A DNA stretch of 39,529 nucleotides, from contig CYKH01001111.1 of the NCBI GenBank assembly GCA_001460835.1, positions 12,917 through 52,445 of the forward strand, given 5' to 3'. Position numbers and translations under genes: made by a program. Numbering within the stretch: the stretch's first letter is position 1; each line of letters opens with the position of its first letter. This DNA comes from Bodo saltans (Eukaryota > Euglenozoa > Kinetoplastea > Eubodonida > Bodonidae). Of this stretch, positions 26,000 through 33,988 are shown piece by piece. The notes under the pieces were generated by a model, which was not told the origin of the DNA, searched no databases, and was given only the letters and a program-made list of their open reading frames with translations.

Positions 26000-27694
26000 A
26001 TGCACCTTAAGTTGCCACTGCTCCAGCAACTCATGAAGTTGCTTTTCTTGGTGGGCATTCTCGTCACAACCGCCGCATCATTAGCACCGCGACGCGGCGA
26101 ACACCACAACGCATATTGCGCTTCTCCATCTCCTCTCCACCTTAGCGACACTGATCCGACAGACGAACCCCAGTATTCAGTTTGTCATAGGCATCACCCT
26201 GCTGAAGCCCTGTGGCGCTTCCATAGACTTCAATCCACTAGCAGCGCTGTTTGTAACGACGATATTGAATCGGATATTGTGTCGATGGTGTATGAAAATA
26301 CGATTCAGTGGCTATCGCTGAATGCCACTGTGTTCGAAGCTCCAAATATTCTTGAGAATTTAATGCATCGAAAGCTCGAAAGTGCTCAGGATGACCTCAT
26401 TCGCAGTAGAAGCGAGAACACTCACGTGCAAGAAACTGACGTGTTGCTCGAGGGCGACGATCTGCAAACCGAGTCACAGAAAATTTTTGACAATGTAGAT
26501 TGGAAACATATGCATAGGCTTGATTCTCACTTCAAGAATTCAAGAATCATGGTGTCCTTGCATGTGTCATCCGCGTATGCATCGGAGCAAGTGAAACGAC
26601 GACTGCAGCAAGTCCACCTGCAAGCTGTCCATGATTTCGAAAGAAGCAGGAAGAAAGGCGTGCTGCATGCTACCTCCCTCCGCTCTCCCTTAAGCGTGGC
26701 GGTGGAACACTTTTTCCCCGACGGAGTCCCTGCATTCGAGCGACATTGGCCACACCAAATGAGTTTGCCAACGTTCATCTCCTACCAATACTCCACCAAG
26801 CAGTGCAAAACGTGCTCGCAAGGGCTGGCTGCATTTCACCGACTTGAGGACACCTTCTCTTATCTCTGCACCAAAGACCAACGTGCAGTTGCATCCTGCC
26901 ACCCGGTCACGTACTTTATCGCGTTTCCAGTAGACACATTTTTGTCTGTGGTACCACAAGTGTCACTCACGAAACATCCACTCATTCACACAAACCCGTC
27001 GTCGGGCGAGCGCAAAGAGTCGCGTCGTGCGCAGCGGGTGACCGACACGATGGGGCCGTTTAGCTACTACTTGGAGCACACAAGTTTGATGAACGATTAT
27101 CTATCGTTCCTGGTGGTTAACGAAGTCTTGCAACTGCGGTTTCTCAGCGCTGATGAGGCGTCAGAACTTCGAAGAAAATTGCGCGACATTCAGCAGAAAC
27201 GTCACGAGGTAGAATTGCGGGTGGCAAAAACGCCACCGATGTTACCCTCCAACAGTTCCGAAAGTGATGCTGAAAAGAGTGCCGATAACGAGGACGGGGA
27301 GAACGCTTTGGAGGTTCTGAAAAATATAACAGAAAGCCGAAAGGAGCTCCAACGCTTGAGGGACGCGGAACAACGAACAGGAAAGGTCCGTTCTATCCAA
27401 GAAATGCTGGTACTAGTGATCCGAGCAATGGAAGCCGGTATCAGCGAAGAAGACGAAGTCGCAACACAAGAACAAAGAGACGCGCTAAAACCGTACGTTC
27501 GATGGTACGCGTTTCCCTCTCCGTGGCCGAAGGAACGTCAAGATTCTGACGATAGCAGTGAGGCGACGGGGCTCCTGGGGAGCAAATTGGCGTTCTTGTG
27601 CGACATTCTTAGTTGTGCGTGGATCGCAATGATCGGCTGGGTTGCCGTTCACGGCGCCATTCAAAAGCAACGAGCGTCTGGACGAGAACAGTAG
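26000..27694 (+). CDS. Secretory membrane protein with possible thioredoxin-like (OST3/6-like) domain
   Basis: This 564-residue protein has an N-terminal signal peptide (LMKLLFLVGILVTTAASLA) and one C-terminal membrane segment (about residues 532-553, FLCDILSCAWIAMIGWVAV) with a short basic tail, so most of it should be luminal. Near residues 253-330 the pattern LPTFISYQYSTKQCKTCSQGL resembles a thioredoxin strand followed by a CxxC site (Cys269, Cys272). VTYFIAFPVDTFLSVVPQVS and HPLIHTNPSS follow in the order seen in OST3/OST6 luminal domains. Unlike OST3/6 it does not have four C-terminal membrane helices. Residues about 390-480 are a charged coiled coil. The thioredoxin-like call is tentative. 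The membrane and signal calls are firmer. Confidence 0.6.
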   Translation: MHLKLPLLQQLMKLLFLVGILVTTAASLAPRRGEHHNAYCASPSPLHLSDTDPTDEPQYSVCHRHHPAEALWRFHRLQSTSSAVCNDDIESDIVSMVYENTIQWLSLNATVFEAPNILENLMHRKLESAQDDLIRSRSENTHVQETDVLLEGDDLQTESQKIFDNVDWKHMHRLDSHFKNSRIMVSLHVSSAYASEQVKRRLQQVHLQAVHDFERSRKKGVLHATSLRSPLSVAVEHFFPDGVPAFERHWPHQMSLPTFISYQYSTKQCKTCSQGLAAFHRLEDTFSYLCTKDQRAVASCHPVTYFIAFPVDTFLSVVPQVSLTKHPLIHTNPSSGERKESRRAQRVTDTMGPFSYYLEHTSLMNDYLSFLVVNEVLQLRFLSADEASELRRKLRDIQQKRHEVELRVAKTPPMLPSNSSESDAEKSADNEDGENALEVLKNITESRKELQRLRDAEQRTGKVRSIQEMLVLVIRAMEAGISEEDEVATQEQRDALKPYVRWYAFPSPWPKERQDSDDSSEATGLLGSKLAFLCDILSCAWIAMIGWVAVHGAIQKQRASGREQ

Positions 27695-27918
27695 CGCGTT
27701 GGCAAATGGTATATCGAACCCGTCGCACCACCTGTGGCAAACTCATATTGCCCCTGCTAAAGACGGTGCTGTCGATCGTAGCGTTTGCTCAAGCGTTGCT
27801 GTTCTTCAAAGTTTTTTTGTTTGCATCGCTTGAATTTTTACTTATTTCATGTTTTGTGCGCACACTGTTGTGGCAGCCTCATCCACCATTCTGTAGTGAC
27901 GAGTGATTGACATTTGAT

Positions 27919-27962
27919 TCGTTCTTTTGGTCTCAATTTGCTTACCCCCCATCGCAAAAAAG
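27919..27962 (+). promoter_or_regulatory. Probable spliced-leader acceptor for the GT25 gene
   Basis: A T/C-rich tract with TTACCCCCCATCGC ends in AAAAAAG at 27962. The first ATG after it is 27984, giving a 21-base leader. This supports the shorter start for the gene. Confidence 0.5.
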
Positions 27963-27983
27963 CTAAACGGAACGTTATTGCCA

Positions 27984-29120
27984 ATGGCCAGCCGCAGCCG
28001 TGCGACGATCGTTCTCGGGTTCGCCATGACGTGTTTCGTTGGCCTCTTGTTCCTTGCGCTGCATGGGGGTAGCGATGAATCTGTTGTTCCTGTGCTCAGC
28101 ACGCAACCAACCTTGGCTTCCCGACCGCTGCGAGAAATCGCCCAGCGTGTCACTAGTGCGCCAGACACTACTGTAGTGAATGTACTTGAGCAAGGCACGA
28201 CCAGCACTACTTTAGAGGATGCCGACATTCTGCCATGTGCCCGCATGTACTTTGAAGCGAACTATCAGCAATCGCTTCTCACGACTCCTTCCGCAGAGCG
28301 TGACGGTGCTGTGATTGCAGAGGCGGGAATCGATAAGATTTACATGATTCACTACACTCCGATGAAAAAGCGGCGTGAGGCGATGTCATCGATGTTAGCA
28401 AAGCACAACGTGTTTCCTCAATGGGTCACAGGGTTCGACAAGGAGGTGCTGAACGAAACGACTGCTCAGTGCTTCCACACATGGCGCCCTGAAGAGTATC
28501 GTGGGAAGAAAAAAGCGGAGCGCAGTATGTTGGGCAAGAAAGCGTTAGGAAAATCTCAGCGCAGTGTTGTCACAAAGCACCACAGCGCTCTCTATGATAT
28601 GTACCGCATGGGGTACAAGCACGCTCTTGTGCTCGAGGACGACGCACTCCTCCGCACCAACTTTCGACGTCGATTGGCGGAGGTGATGGCGGAGGTGCCG
28701 TCATCGTACGATGTGATCATGATCGGCGGCTGTATGAAAATGTTTGCGTACCGACGCAAATTCAACACCACGCAACTTAGCAAGCACGTCTATCGCAAGC
28801 GGGAAGCCCGCTGCGCCCACGCATTTGTTGTGTCACAAAAAGGTGCTCGGCGGCTCCTGTCCAGTCTTCCCTTTATGGACGCGATTGACTTTCAGATGAC
28901 TGCGGCGATGAATGAGCTCAGCATGGATGTGTACTGGGTGGAGCCGTGGATGTCAGTGCAAGGCCCGTCGTCCGAGTGCGTGACCCTCTACGATCTTGGT
29001 GTTCCGTGCACGTACAGCACAACGCAGAAGATCCCACGAGAGTTTGACGCACGTTTTGCAAACGACACTGAGGCGGACAAGTTGTGGGACATGGTCCCTG
29101 CGTTTAGATCGAAGCGGTAG
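27984..29120 (+). CDS. GT25-family glycosyltransferase, type II membrane protein
   Basis: This 378-residue protein has a short basic N-terminus and a membrane anchor (about residues 8-26, VLGFAMTCFVGLLFLAL), the plan of a Golgi transferase. The body matches glycosyltransferase family 25 (the family of bacterial LPS transferases and animal collagen galactosyltransferases). IDKIYMIHYTPMKKRREAM is the family's first strand and helix. SVVTKHHSALYDMYRMGYKHALVLEDDA contains the helix and the acidic metal-binding motif Glu218-Asp219-Asp220. CAHAFVVSQKGARRLL and IDFQMT are the usual later motifs. The upstream extension has no ATG and lies before the acceptor. The acceptor sugar or protein is unknown. 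Confidence 0.85.
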   Translation: MASRSRATIVLGFAMTCFVGLLFLALHGGSDESVVPVLSTQPTLASRPLREIAQRVTSAPDTTVVNVLEQGTTSTTLEDADILPCARMYFEANYQQSLLTTPSAERDGAVIAEAGIDKIYMIHYTPMKKRREAMSSMLAKHNVFPQWVTGFDKEVLNETTAQCFHTWRPEEYRGKKKAERSMLGKKALGKSQRSVVTKHHSALYDMYRMGYKHALVLEDDALLRTNFRRRLAEVMAEVPSSYDVIMIGGCMKMFAYRRKFNTTQLSKHVYRKREARCAHAFVVSQKGARRLLSSLPFMDAIDFQMTAAMNELSMDVYWVEPWMSVQGPSSECVTLYDLGVPCTYSTTQKIPREFDARFANDTEADKLWDMVPAFRSKR

Positions 29121-29130
29121 AACCGTTGAG

Positions 29131-29175
29131 TTTCGTCTTCAACTTTTTTTTTGTTGCCATCTGCTCCACCCTTAG
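29131..29175 (+). promoter_or_regulatory. Strong spliced-leader acceptor for the acyltransferase gene
   Basis: A tract with TTTTTTTTTGTTGCCATCTG and CTCCACCC ends in TTAG at 29175. The leader from here to ATG 29311 would be 135 bases and would include an upstream ORF at 29222-29269. Confidence 0.6.
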
Positions 29176-29221
29176 GATCTCACCATTGTGGCTCCATTAG
29201 TTTTGTCTCGATCCTTCAATC

Positions 29222-29269
29222 ATGTCCTTCGTGTGTGCCCTTGTAAACATCGACATGAAGAAAGCTTGA
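29222..29269 (+). promoter_or_regulatory. Upstream ORF of 15 codons in the acyltransferase leader
   Basis: ATG 29222 opens MSFVCALVNIDMKKA and stops with TGA at 29267-29269, 41 bases before the main start, in a different frame. It would be present if the acceptor at 29175 is used. Confidence 0.4.
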
Positions 29270-29310
29270 TCAATTTGATACAAAGGATTTTGCCTGTGTG
29301 GAGCCCCAAC

Positions 29311-30918
29311 ATGACCACCAAAGAGCAAGACCCGATTAGCTCTAACGCTGCCACAGGTGCAACAACATTAGATGCGTACGACGAGCTGCGAGATCCTTTT
29401 CGCAACCTCACAGAGGACCTTTCCACCTACAACAAGCTGAAGTTTGTGTTCCCTGGGCTGATCACAATGCCGATCCGCTTGACCTGCGGCATCAGTTGTG
29501 TCATTCTCTCCGCCATGGTGATGAAGGTAACAACGGCTGGGCTCAACAAGGCCGCGTTCCAAAAACCACTTCGTGGATGGCGTCGTATCGGCCCGTGGTG
29601 CGTGAACAGACTCTGTCGCGGTCTGTTATTCTTCCTAGGCTTTCATCGCATCAAGGTGATTGGTACCCCTGCACCATCGACCGTCGCGCCTATTGTGGTC
29701 GCGAACCATGTCGCCCCGTGGGAAGGCTTCGCATTGATGTACTTGAGTGGGGCCACATTTGTGTCTCGGTACGAGAACGTGAAGATACCTATTTTTGGTA
29801 CTGTCATTAAAGGGCTTCAATCCATCGTGGTCAACAGAGAGGAGGCATCGTCGCGCGATGCAGTCTCCAACGAAATCCGGCGGCGCGCCACCGAGCCTGG
29901 TTGGCCAGTGACCGGCATCTTCCCCGAGGGGACGGTGTCCAGCGGTAACTTCTTGCTGCAATTCCGCGCTGGTGCATTTCAAGCCGGCGTCCCTGTGCAA
30001 CCTGCACTCATTCGATATCGCTTCAAGTATTGCGACCCCTCATGGGCCGGTGTTCGTGTGGGTCTTGGTGCTCTCGCGCTGCGGTTGGTCACGCAGTTCT
30101 ACAACAGCATGGAGGTGACGTTCCTACCTGTTTACTACCCTAGCGAAGAAGAAAAGCACGACCCGATCCTATACGCCACAAACGTTCGCCGCTTTATGTC
30201 AGAGAACTCCAACGGTGAGATTGGCCTTTCTAACTACAGCATCGAGGATTACATTGTCCTTCTCGAAGCAAAGAAGTACGGCGTTGGTCAGTCAGACGCA
30301 GTGATTGGGGTTGAAAATCTTCGTCGCGCGACCAATTTGAGCGGCAGTGATATCAAAGGCATTTTACGCTCATTCCACGGAATGGACCAGGAGAACACGG
30401 GGAACATCTCGTACGAGCAATTTATCAAAGCTCTCGGCATCCCTGATTCTCAACCTACGAGAAAGTCATTCAATGATCTGTGCGAGAAAGGATCGCAGTC
30501 GATTAGCTTCCGCTCATTTCTTCAGTCTGTTGTTCATCTCTCTCGAGATATTACGACCGATGAGAAGCTGCGGATGGCCTTCGACATAGCGAACGTGAAG
30601 GGAGATGGTAAGATCACACAGGAGGAGCTTTCTGTAATCCTTTCCATCATTGCTCCTGACATGGGGAAGGATAGCGTGAAGCAACTGTACCGAAGGATCG
30701 ATACCCGCCGCATCGGTTTCATTGATTTCGTGGAGTTTGGTTCATTTTTCCGAGCCAATCCTCACTACATGCAGCTGTTTGAAACGGCTCGCGAAATGGA
30801 GCGTGCGAAGGGGCAGAATGCAGTGCTGGACATGTTGAAGCGCCGCGAAGAAGGCCAACAAGTGACAGTGGAGGAGTTTAAGGCGTCTGTTGAGCGGTAC
30901 CGCAGCCCAAGGAAGTAA
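29311..30918 (+). CDS. LPCAT-like lysophospholipid acyltransferase with C-terminal EF-hands
   Basis: This 535-residue protein joins a PlsC-type acyltransferase domain to calcium-binding-like EF-hands, the plan of LPCAT1/LPCAT2, which acylate lysophosphatidylcholine at the ER. Hydrophobic segments lie near residues 47-75 (LITMPIRLTCGISCVILSAM) and about 100-115. Motif I is NHVAPWE with His133, so the usual HX4D is HX4E here (Glu138). Motif III is FPEGT (204-208), followed by LLQFRAGAFQAGVPVQP. EF-hand-like loops are at DQENTGNISYEQ, NVKGDGKITQEE and DTRRIGFIDFVE. All three keep the central Gly and Ile but lack some calcium ligands. I start at ATG 29311, since the upstream frame is opened only by a GTG. 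Function as an acyltransferase is likely. Calcium control is uncertain. Confidence 0.85.
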   Translation: MTTKEQDPISSNAATGATTLDAYDELRDPFRNLTEDLSTYNKLKFVFPGLITMPIRLTCGISCVILSAMVMKVTTAGLNKAAFQKPLRGWRRIGPWCVNRLCRGLLFFLGFHRIKVIGTPAPSTVAPIVVANHVAPWEGFALMYLSGATFVSRYENVKIPIFGTVIKGLQSIVVNREEASSRDAVSNEIRRRATEPGWPVTGIFPEGTVSSGNFLLQFRAGAFQAGVPVQPALIRYRFKYCDPSWAGVRVGLGALALRLVTQFYNSMEVTFLPVYYPSEEEKHDPILYATNVRRFMSENSNGEIGLSNYSIEDYIVLLEAKKYGVGQSDAVIGVENLRRATNLSGSDIKGILRSFHGMDQENTGNISYEQFIKALGIPDSQPTRKSFNDLCEKGSQSISFRSFLQSVVHLSRDITTDEKLRMAFDIANVKGDGKITQEELSVILSIIAPDMGKDSVKQLYRRIDTRRIGFIDFVEFGSFFRANPHYMQLFETAREMERAKGQNAVLDMLKRREEGQQVTVEEFKASVERYRSPRK

Positions 30919-31460
30919 CGAAGAAGTGGCATTAAGACGCATTGGACTGATTTTTGTTTTGAAGTTGCTTCCTTCCCGCATCCCAGCTACTATTTCCGAA
31001 CGATTTTCAAAAAAAAAAAACCCGCAACATATGGTAGCTTTTTTTTCGTTAATGCGCCTTGCTTATCTTTGTCCCTTTGTTTTGTCATCTCTTCACTGAA
31101 GTGTAACCTTCGTAGGTCTCCTAAGTTGAAGGTAGACGAAGAAGAGCTCTGTATTCAGCTTCATTTTTCGTACTTCCTCGCACTTTCAAGGAAGTTCCTG
31201 CGACAACATCACAACCCCAGCTTTCAACTACCCAACCAAACCAAACCGTTCTACTTACGGATAGCGCTGTACTCACAACTACTTGAAATTGTGAGACAAA
31301 CTCGAAACAGGGCGTTACCAACAAAAAGAACATCCCCACCCAAAGAGAGAAGAGGACAAAGTCACGAAGGAGAAGAACTCGAGCATATCACCCGCAGCTC
31401 GAAACTATACTCACGTAAAGACCAACAAGAGAAAGAAGAAGAAGGAAAGAGATTGACACA
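30919..31460 (+). other. Spacer and long ATG-free leader of the phosphatase/CCCH gene
   Basis: This 542-base spacer has no gene. A 12-A run lies at 31009-31020. A pyrimidine-rich stretch (about 31061-31098) precedes AGs at 31101 and 31115. From 31116 to the start at 31461 there is not one ATG in any frame. The last 140 bases become strongly purine-rich (GAAGAAGAAGGAAAGAG), as expected for a real leader. Confidence 0.6.
31061..31115 (+). promoter_or_regulatory. Probable spliced-leader acceptor for the phosphatase/CCCH gene
   Basis: The tract TATCTTTGTCCCTTTGTTTT continues through CATCTCTTCACTG to AG at 31101 and, after CCTTCGT, to a second AG at 31115. Either would give a leader of about 345-360 bases without an ATG. 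Confidence 0.45.
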
Positions 31461-32855
31461 ATGGCAGATTGGGCAACTCGTCACTTCCATCCACACCAGT
31501 ATGTGAAGGTGAACGTTTCTGTCAACAAGACTGAGATTGGAATTGTCGTGTCCGCTGACGAAGACAAGGTGATTGTTGCCACCCGCCATGGGTACAACAT
31601 CACTGCAAAGCCGAAGCAGTTACAGCGCGCGTTTCTGCTTGTGCTGGATTTGAACGGGGTTCTTGGTGCGCGTCAAAAGAAAACATTATTTGAACGACGT
31701 CCTCACTTAGAGCAATTTTTGAAGTTTGCCTTGGCAAATTTTGTCGTTGCGGTGTGGACAAGTTGTGAAGAGAGAAATGGAAAACAAATTGTGGAGGATT
31801 TGTTTTCCGATGATCGTGATCGGCTGCTGTTTTGCCTATATCGTGGCGACTGCGTGCCGAATCCAACTCCTGAACGTCCCTTTGGGACAAGCAAGAACCT
31901 GCAGCGAATTTTTGATGAATGGCCTGAGTCGTTCCACGCAGTTAACACTGTCATTGTTGACGACTCCGCAGACAAGTGCTCTCACCCCGATATCGCGCTG
32001 TGCCCCTCCCAGTTCTCTGGGATCGCTGATCAGCCTGACGACGAGGGGTTGCTGGCAATCATTTCCGTGTTGCAAAGGGTTCTAGACGACGACTCGCTTG
32101 ATCCTCTCATTGAAGCTGCTGCCGAGTCCCGGCGGCAACTACTTCTTACCGAGACGGCTCAACAACGTTGTGATGCCCCGTCGTGCATTGCCAATGATAT
32201 CAACGCTGACGCAGCTCTTGCTGCTATTACCTCATCCTCTTCGGTGAGCGAGTATGCGGTTCCCACACCAGCAAGGAAGGAAAATACCAAAACTCTATGC
32301 TGCTATTTTCTTTCAAATGGATATTGCAAGTACGGCGATGACTGTCGGTTCTCACATGTCGACGACGGAGTGTCGCTTTGCAACCGTAAATGCAAGCGTC
32401 ACCAGACCGCGAGAATAGGCTCGCCGACCTCTGAAACGACGCGACAGCTTACAAGTGACGCTCTTGGTTCGACAACGTCAGGGCAATTCGCTGCCACAAT
32501 CAACAACCGAGCAGCGGACCTCCTTGCCAAGCTCACCGCAACAGCGCAAGACGAGGGCCGCGATGTACAACTAGAACTGAACTACGGATTAGCTTCTTCT
32601 CGTCAGGTCAGTGGCTTTTTTGATAATTTTGACTCGGGGACGCGGCGTCAGAGCCACTACGGCACTGTTCGCTCAGCGCAATACGAGCCTCAAAGTCCTA
32701 TGAAGCAACCACCTGTGCAACAGCGTCACTTTCATCAACAACATCATCAAAGAAGCGGGAATCATCATCAAGGTGCAAGCACTGTGCACCAACAGCCCAA
32801 TCGCGATGTGGTGAGCATTTTTCAGAACGCTCAGCGCTTGACAGCGCAACATTAA
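31461..32855 (+). CDS. FCP1/NIF-like HAD phosphatase domain fused to a CCCH zinc finger
   Basis: This 464-residue protein has an N-terminal HAD domain of the FCP1/SCP (NLI-interacting factor) type, the family that dephosphorylates the RNA polymerase II tail. The motif I strand is LLVLDLNGVL (Asp63-Leu-Asn65-Gly-Val-Leu), so the nucleophile Asp63 is present but the usual second Asp is Asn. Motif II is FVVAVWTSC, and the third acidic motif is VIVDDS (Asp167, Asp168). A perfect C-X7-C-X5-C-X3-H zinc finger follows (Cys281, Cys289, Cys295, His299), a class that binds AU-rich RNA. The tail from about 370 is Gln/His/Asn-rich and low-complexity. A role in mRNA control is inferred from the finger. 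Catalytic activity is uncertain because of Asn65. Confidence 0.85.
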   Translation: MADWATRHFHPHQYVKVNVSVNKTEIGIVVSADEDKVIVATRHGYNITAKPKQLQRAFLLVLDLNGVLGARQKKTLFERRPHLEQFLKFALANFVVAVWTSCEERNGKQIVEDLFSDDRDRLLFCLYRGDCVPNPTPERPFGTSKNLQRIFDEWPESFHAVNTVIVDDSADKCSHPDIALCPSQFSGIADQPDDEGLLAIISVLQRVLDDDSLDPLIEAAAESRRQLLLTETAQQRCDAPSCIANDINADAALAAITSSSSVSEYAVPTPARKENTKTLCCYFLSNGYCKYGDDCRFSHVDDGVSLCNRKCKRHQTARIGSPTSETTRQLTSDALGSTTSGQFAATINNRAADLLAKLTATAQDEGRDVQLELNYGLASSRQVSGFFDNFDSGTRRQSHYGTVRSAQYEPQSPMKQPPVQQRHFHQQHHQRSGNHHQGASTVHQQPNRDVVSIFQNAQRLTAQH

Positions 32856-33988
32856 TTAAACGCACCTCTTTTGACACGCGTTCGCACACGACGATGCGCA
32901 AACCCCCTCGCAAAGGATGGCGCACATCGTCAGCTGTGTTGGTGTATTTTTTGATCACCCTCGTACATCGTCATCAGTACGCGTCGCGAAGAAAACAACT
33001 ATGATCCACTCCATCACCACGTTTACATATTCTCCTTTGCATCACATTTTTTGCAAAGTCGATGAGCACCTGCGTGGCTGGTTGTGTTTGATCGTCGTCC
33101 TGCTGTTTATCTCTTCAACCGACAATGCGCGTTCAAAGCTCATCGTTGTGAATTTGTGTGCTTGTGTCATTGCATACACCACACCATTTTTTTCGGCGAG
33201 AACTCCTAAAAGGATGACCCCACTCCCTTCACAATTTTCACCCTTTCCTCTCTCTTTCGCAATTTCCTTTCCATTGTTTGTGTGGCGCACCTCCCTACTC
33301 TCAACAACTAATTGTGTGCTGGAAATCGCAAAGACAAAAAGTGTAATGAAAAAAAGAAAATGAAGTCTTTGACAGTTTGTTGCGCGTAGTGGGTGTTTGT
33401 TTTTTTGTTTGTTTGCTGCTTTTCTTTATTTCCTTCTTTTTTTCTTTTGATTGGTGCACACTCTCTCCCCCTTTCTTCTGCGCAAACCTTTTTTTCGACG
33501 ATCCCTGGTTCAATGTCACTGTTTCATCCTCCTTTGCATCGTCAAAGACATTTAAGGGCCAGTCCAACTTCGCCGATTTCCACTTTTGCTATTTCATTGT
33601 AGCATTATGGGGCTCGTTGTTTTTTGGTAAGGTTACTTTTCGTGCTCTTTTTTCCTCTTGTGTCTTCCACGTTTGTTTTTTCCATCGTTGTGCGCGACGG
33701 GAAACAAACCTGGTGCCTGTTTTTGTTCAGCGACAACAAGAGCGAATGACCGATTTGGTATTGCCGCATCTACTACTGGTTTTTCAAGAGTTGCAATGCA
33801 ACAAAAAGAAATTCAATTCAAACAAGTGACTCATGCAAAATAAAAATGCACCAACATTTTGCTGCTCGGGTTGATGGTTGCGCATTATTATTTCAGACGT
33901 ATCAAAACCAAATTACCCTCTCGTATTTTGATCTCCTGCTGCTTTGAGAAAAGAGCTCCATCAAAATTGAAAAAAAAAAATTGCAGCG
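32856..33988 (+). other. 1.13-kb gene-poor spacer with several pyrimidine tracts
   Basis: This is the longest stretch without a clear gene. It holds a very T-rich region (about 33400-33500), an acceptor-like site ending in TGTAG at 33602, and further T/C runs at 33645-33690. An ATG frame at 32917-33363 (148 codons) has two weakly hydrophobic parts but no recognisable domain, and a T-rich frame at 33377-33829 has no ATG start. I read the region as the 3' UTR of the CCCH gene plus the next leader, possibly with an extra non-coding or small transcript. A 10-base A run (about 33971-33980) lies near the right end. Confidence 0.5.

Noticed and set aside
29188-29310. GTG-started N-terminal extension of the acyltransferase
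   Set aside because: There is no ATG, the extension adds no motif, and an upstream ORF crosses it. ATG 29311 is the better start.
32917-33363. Possible small + strand gene of 148 codons in the long spacer
   Set aside because: It starts with ATG and has two weakly hydrophobic parts, but it has no domain, its end is A-rich like a UTR, and no clear acceptor precedes it. It is kept only as part of the spacer description.
33377-33829. T-rich + strand frame of 150 codons in the long spacer
   Set aside because: It opens with TTG, not ATG, and its Phe-rich product simply reflects a polypyrimidine tract.
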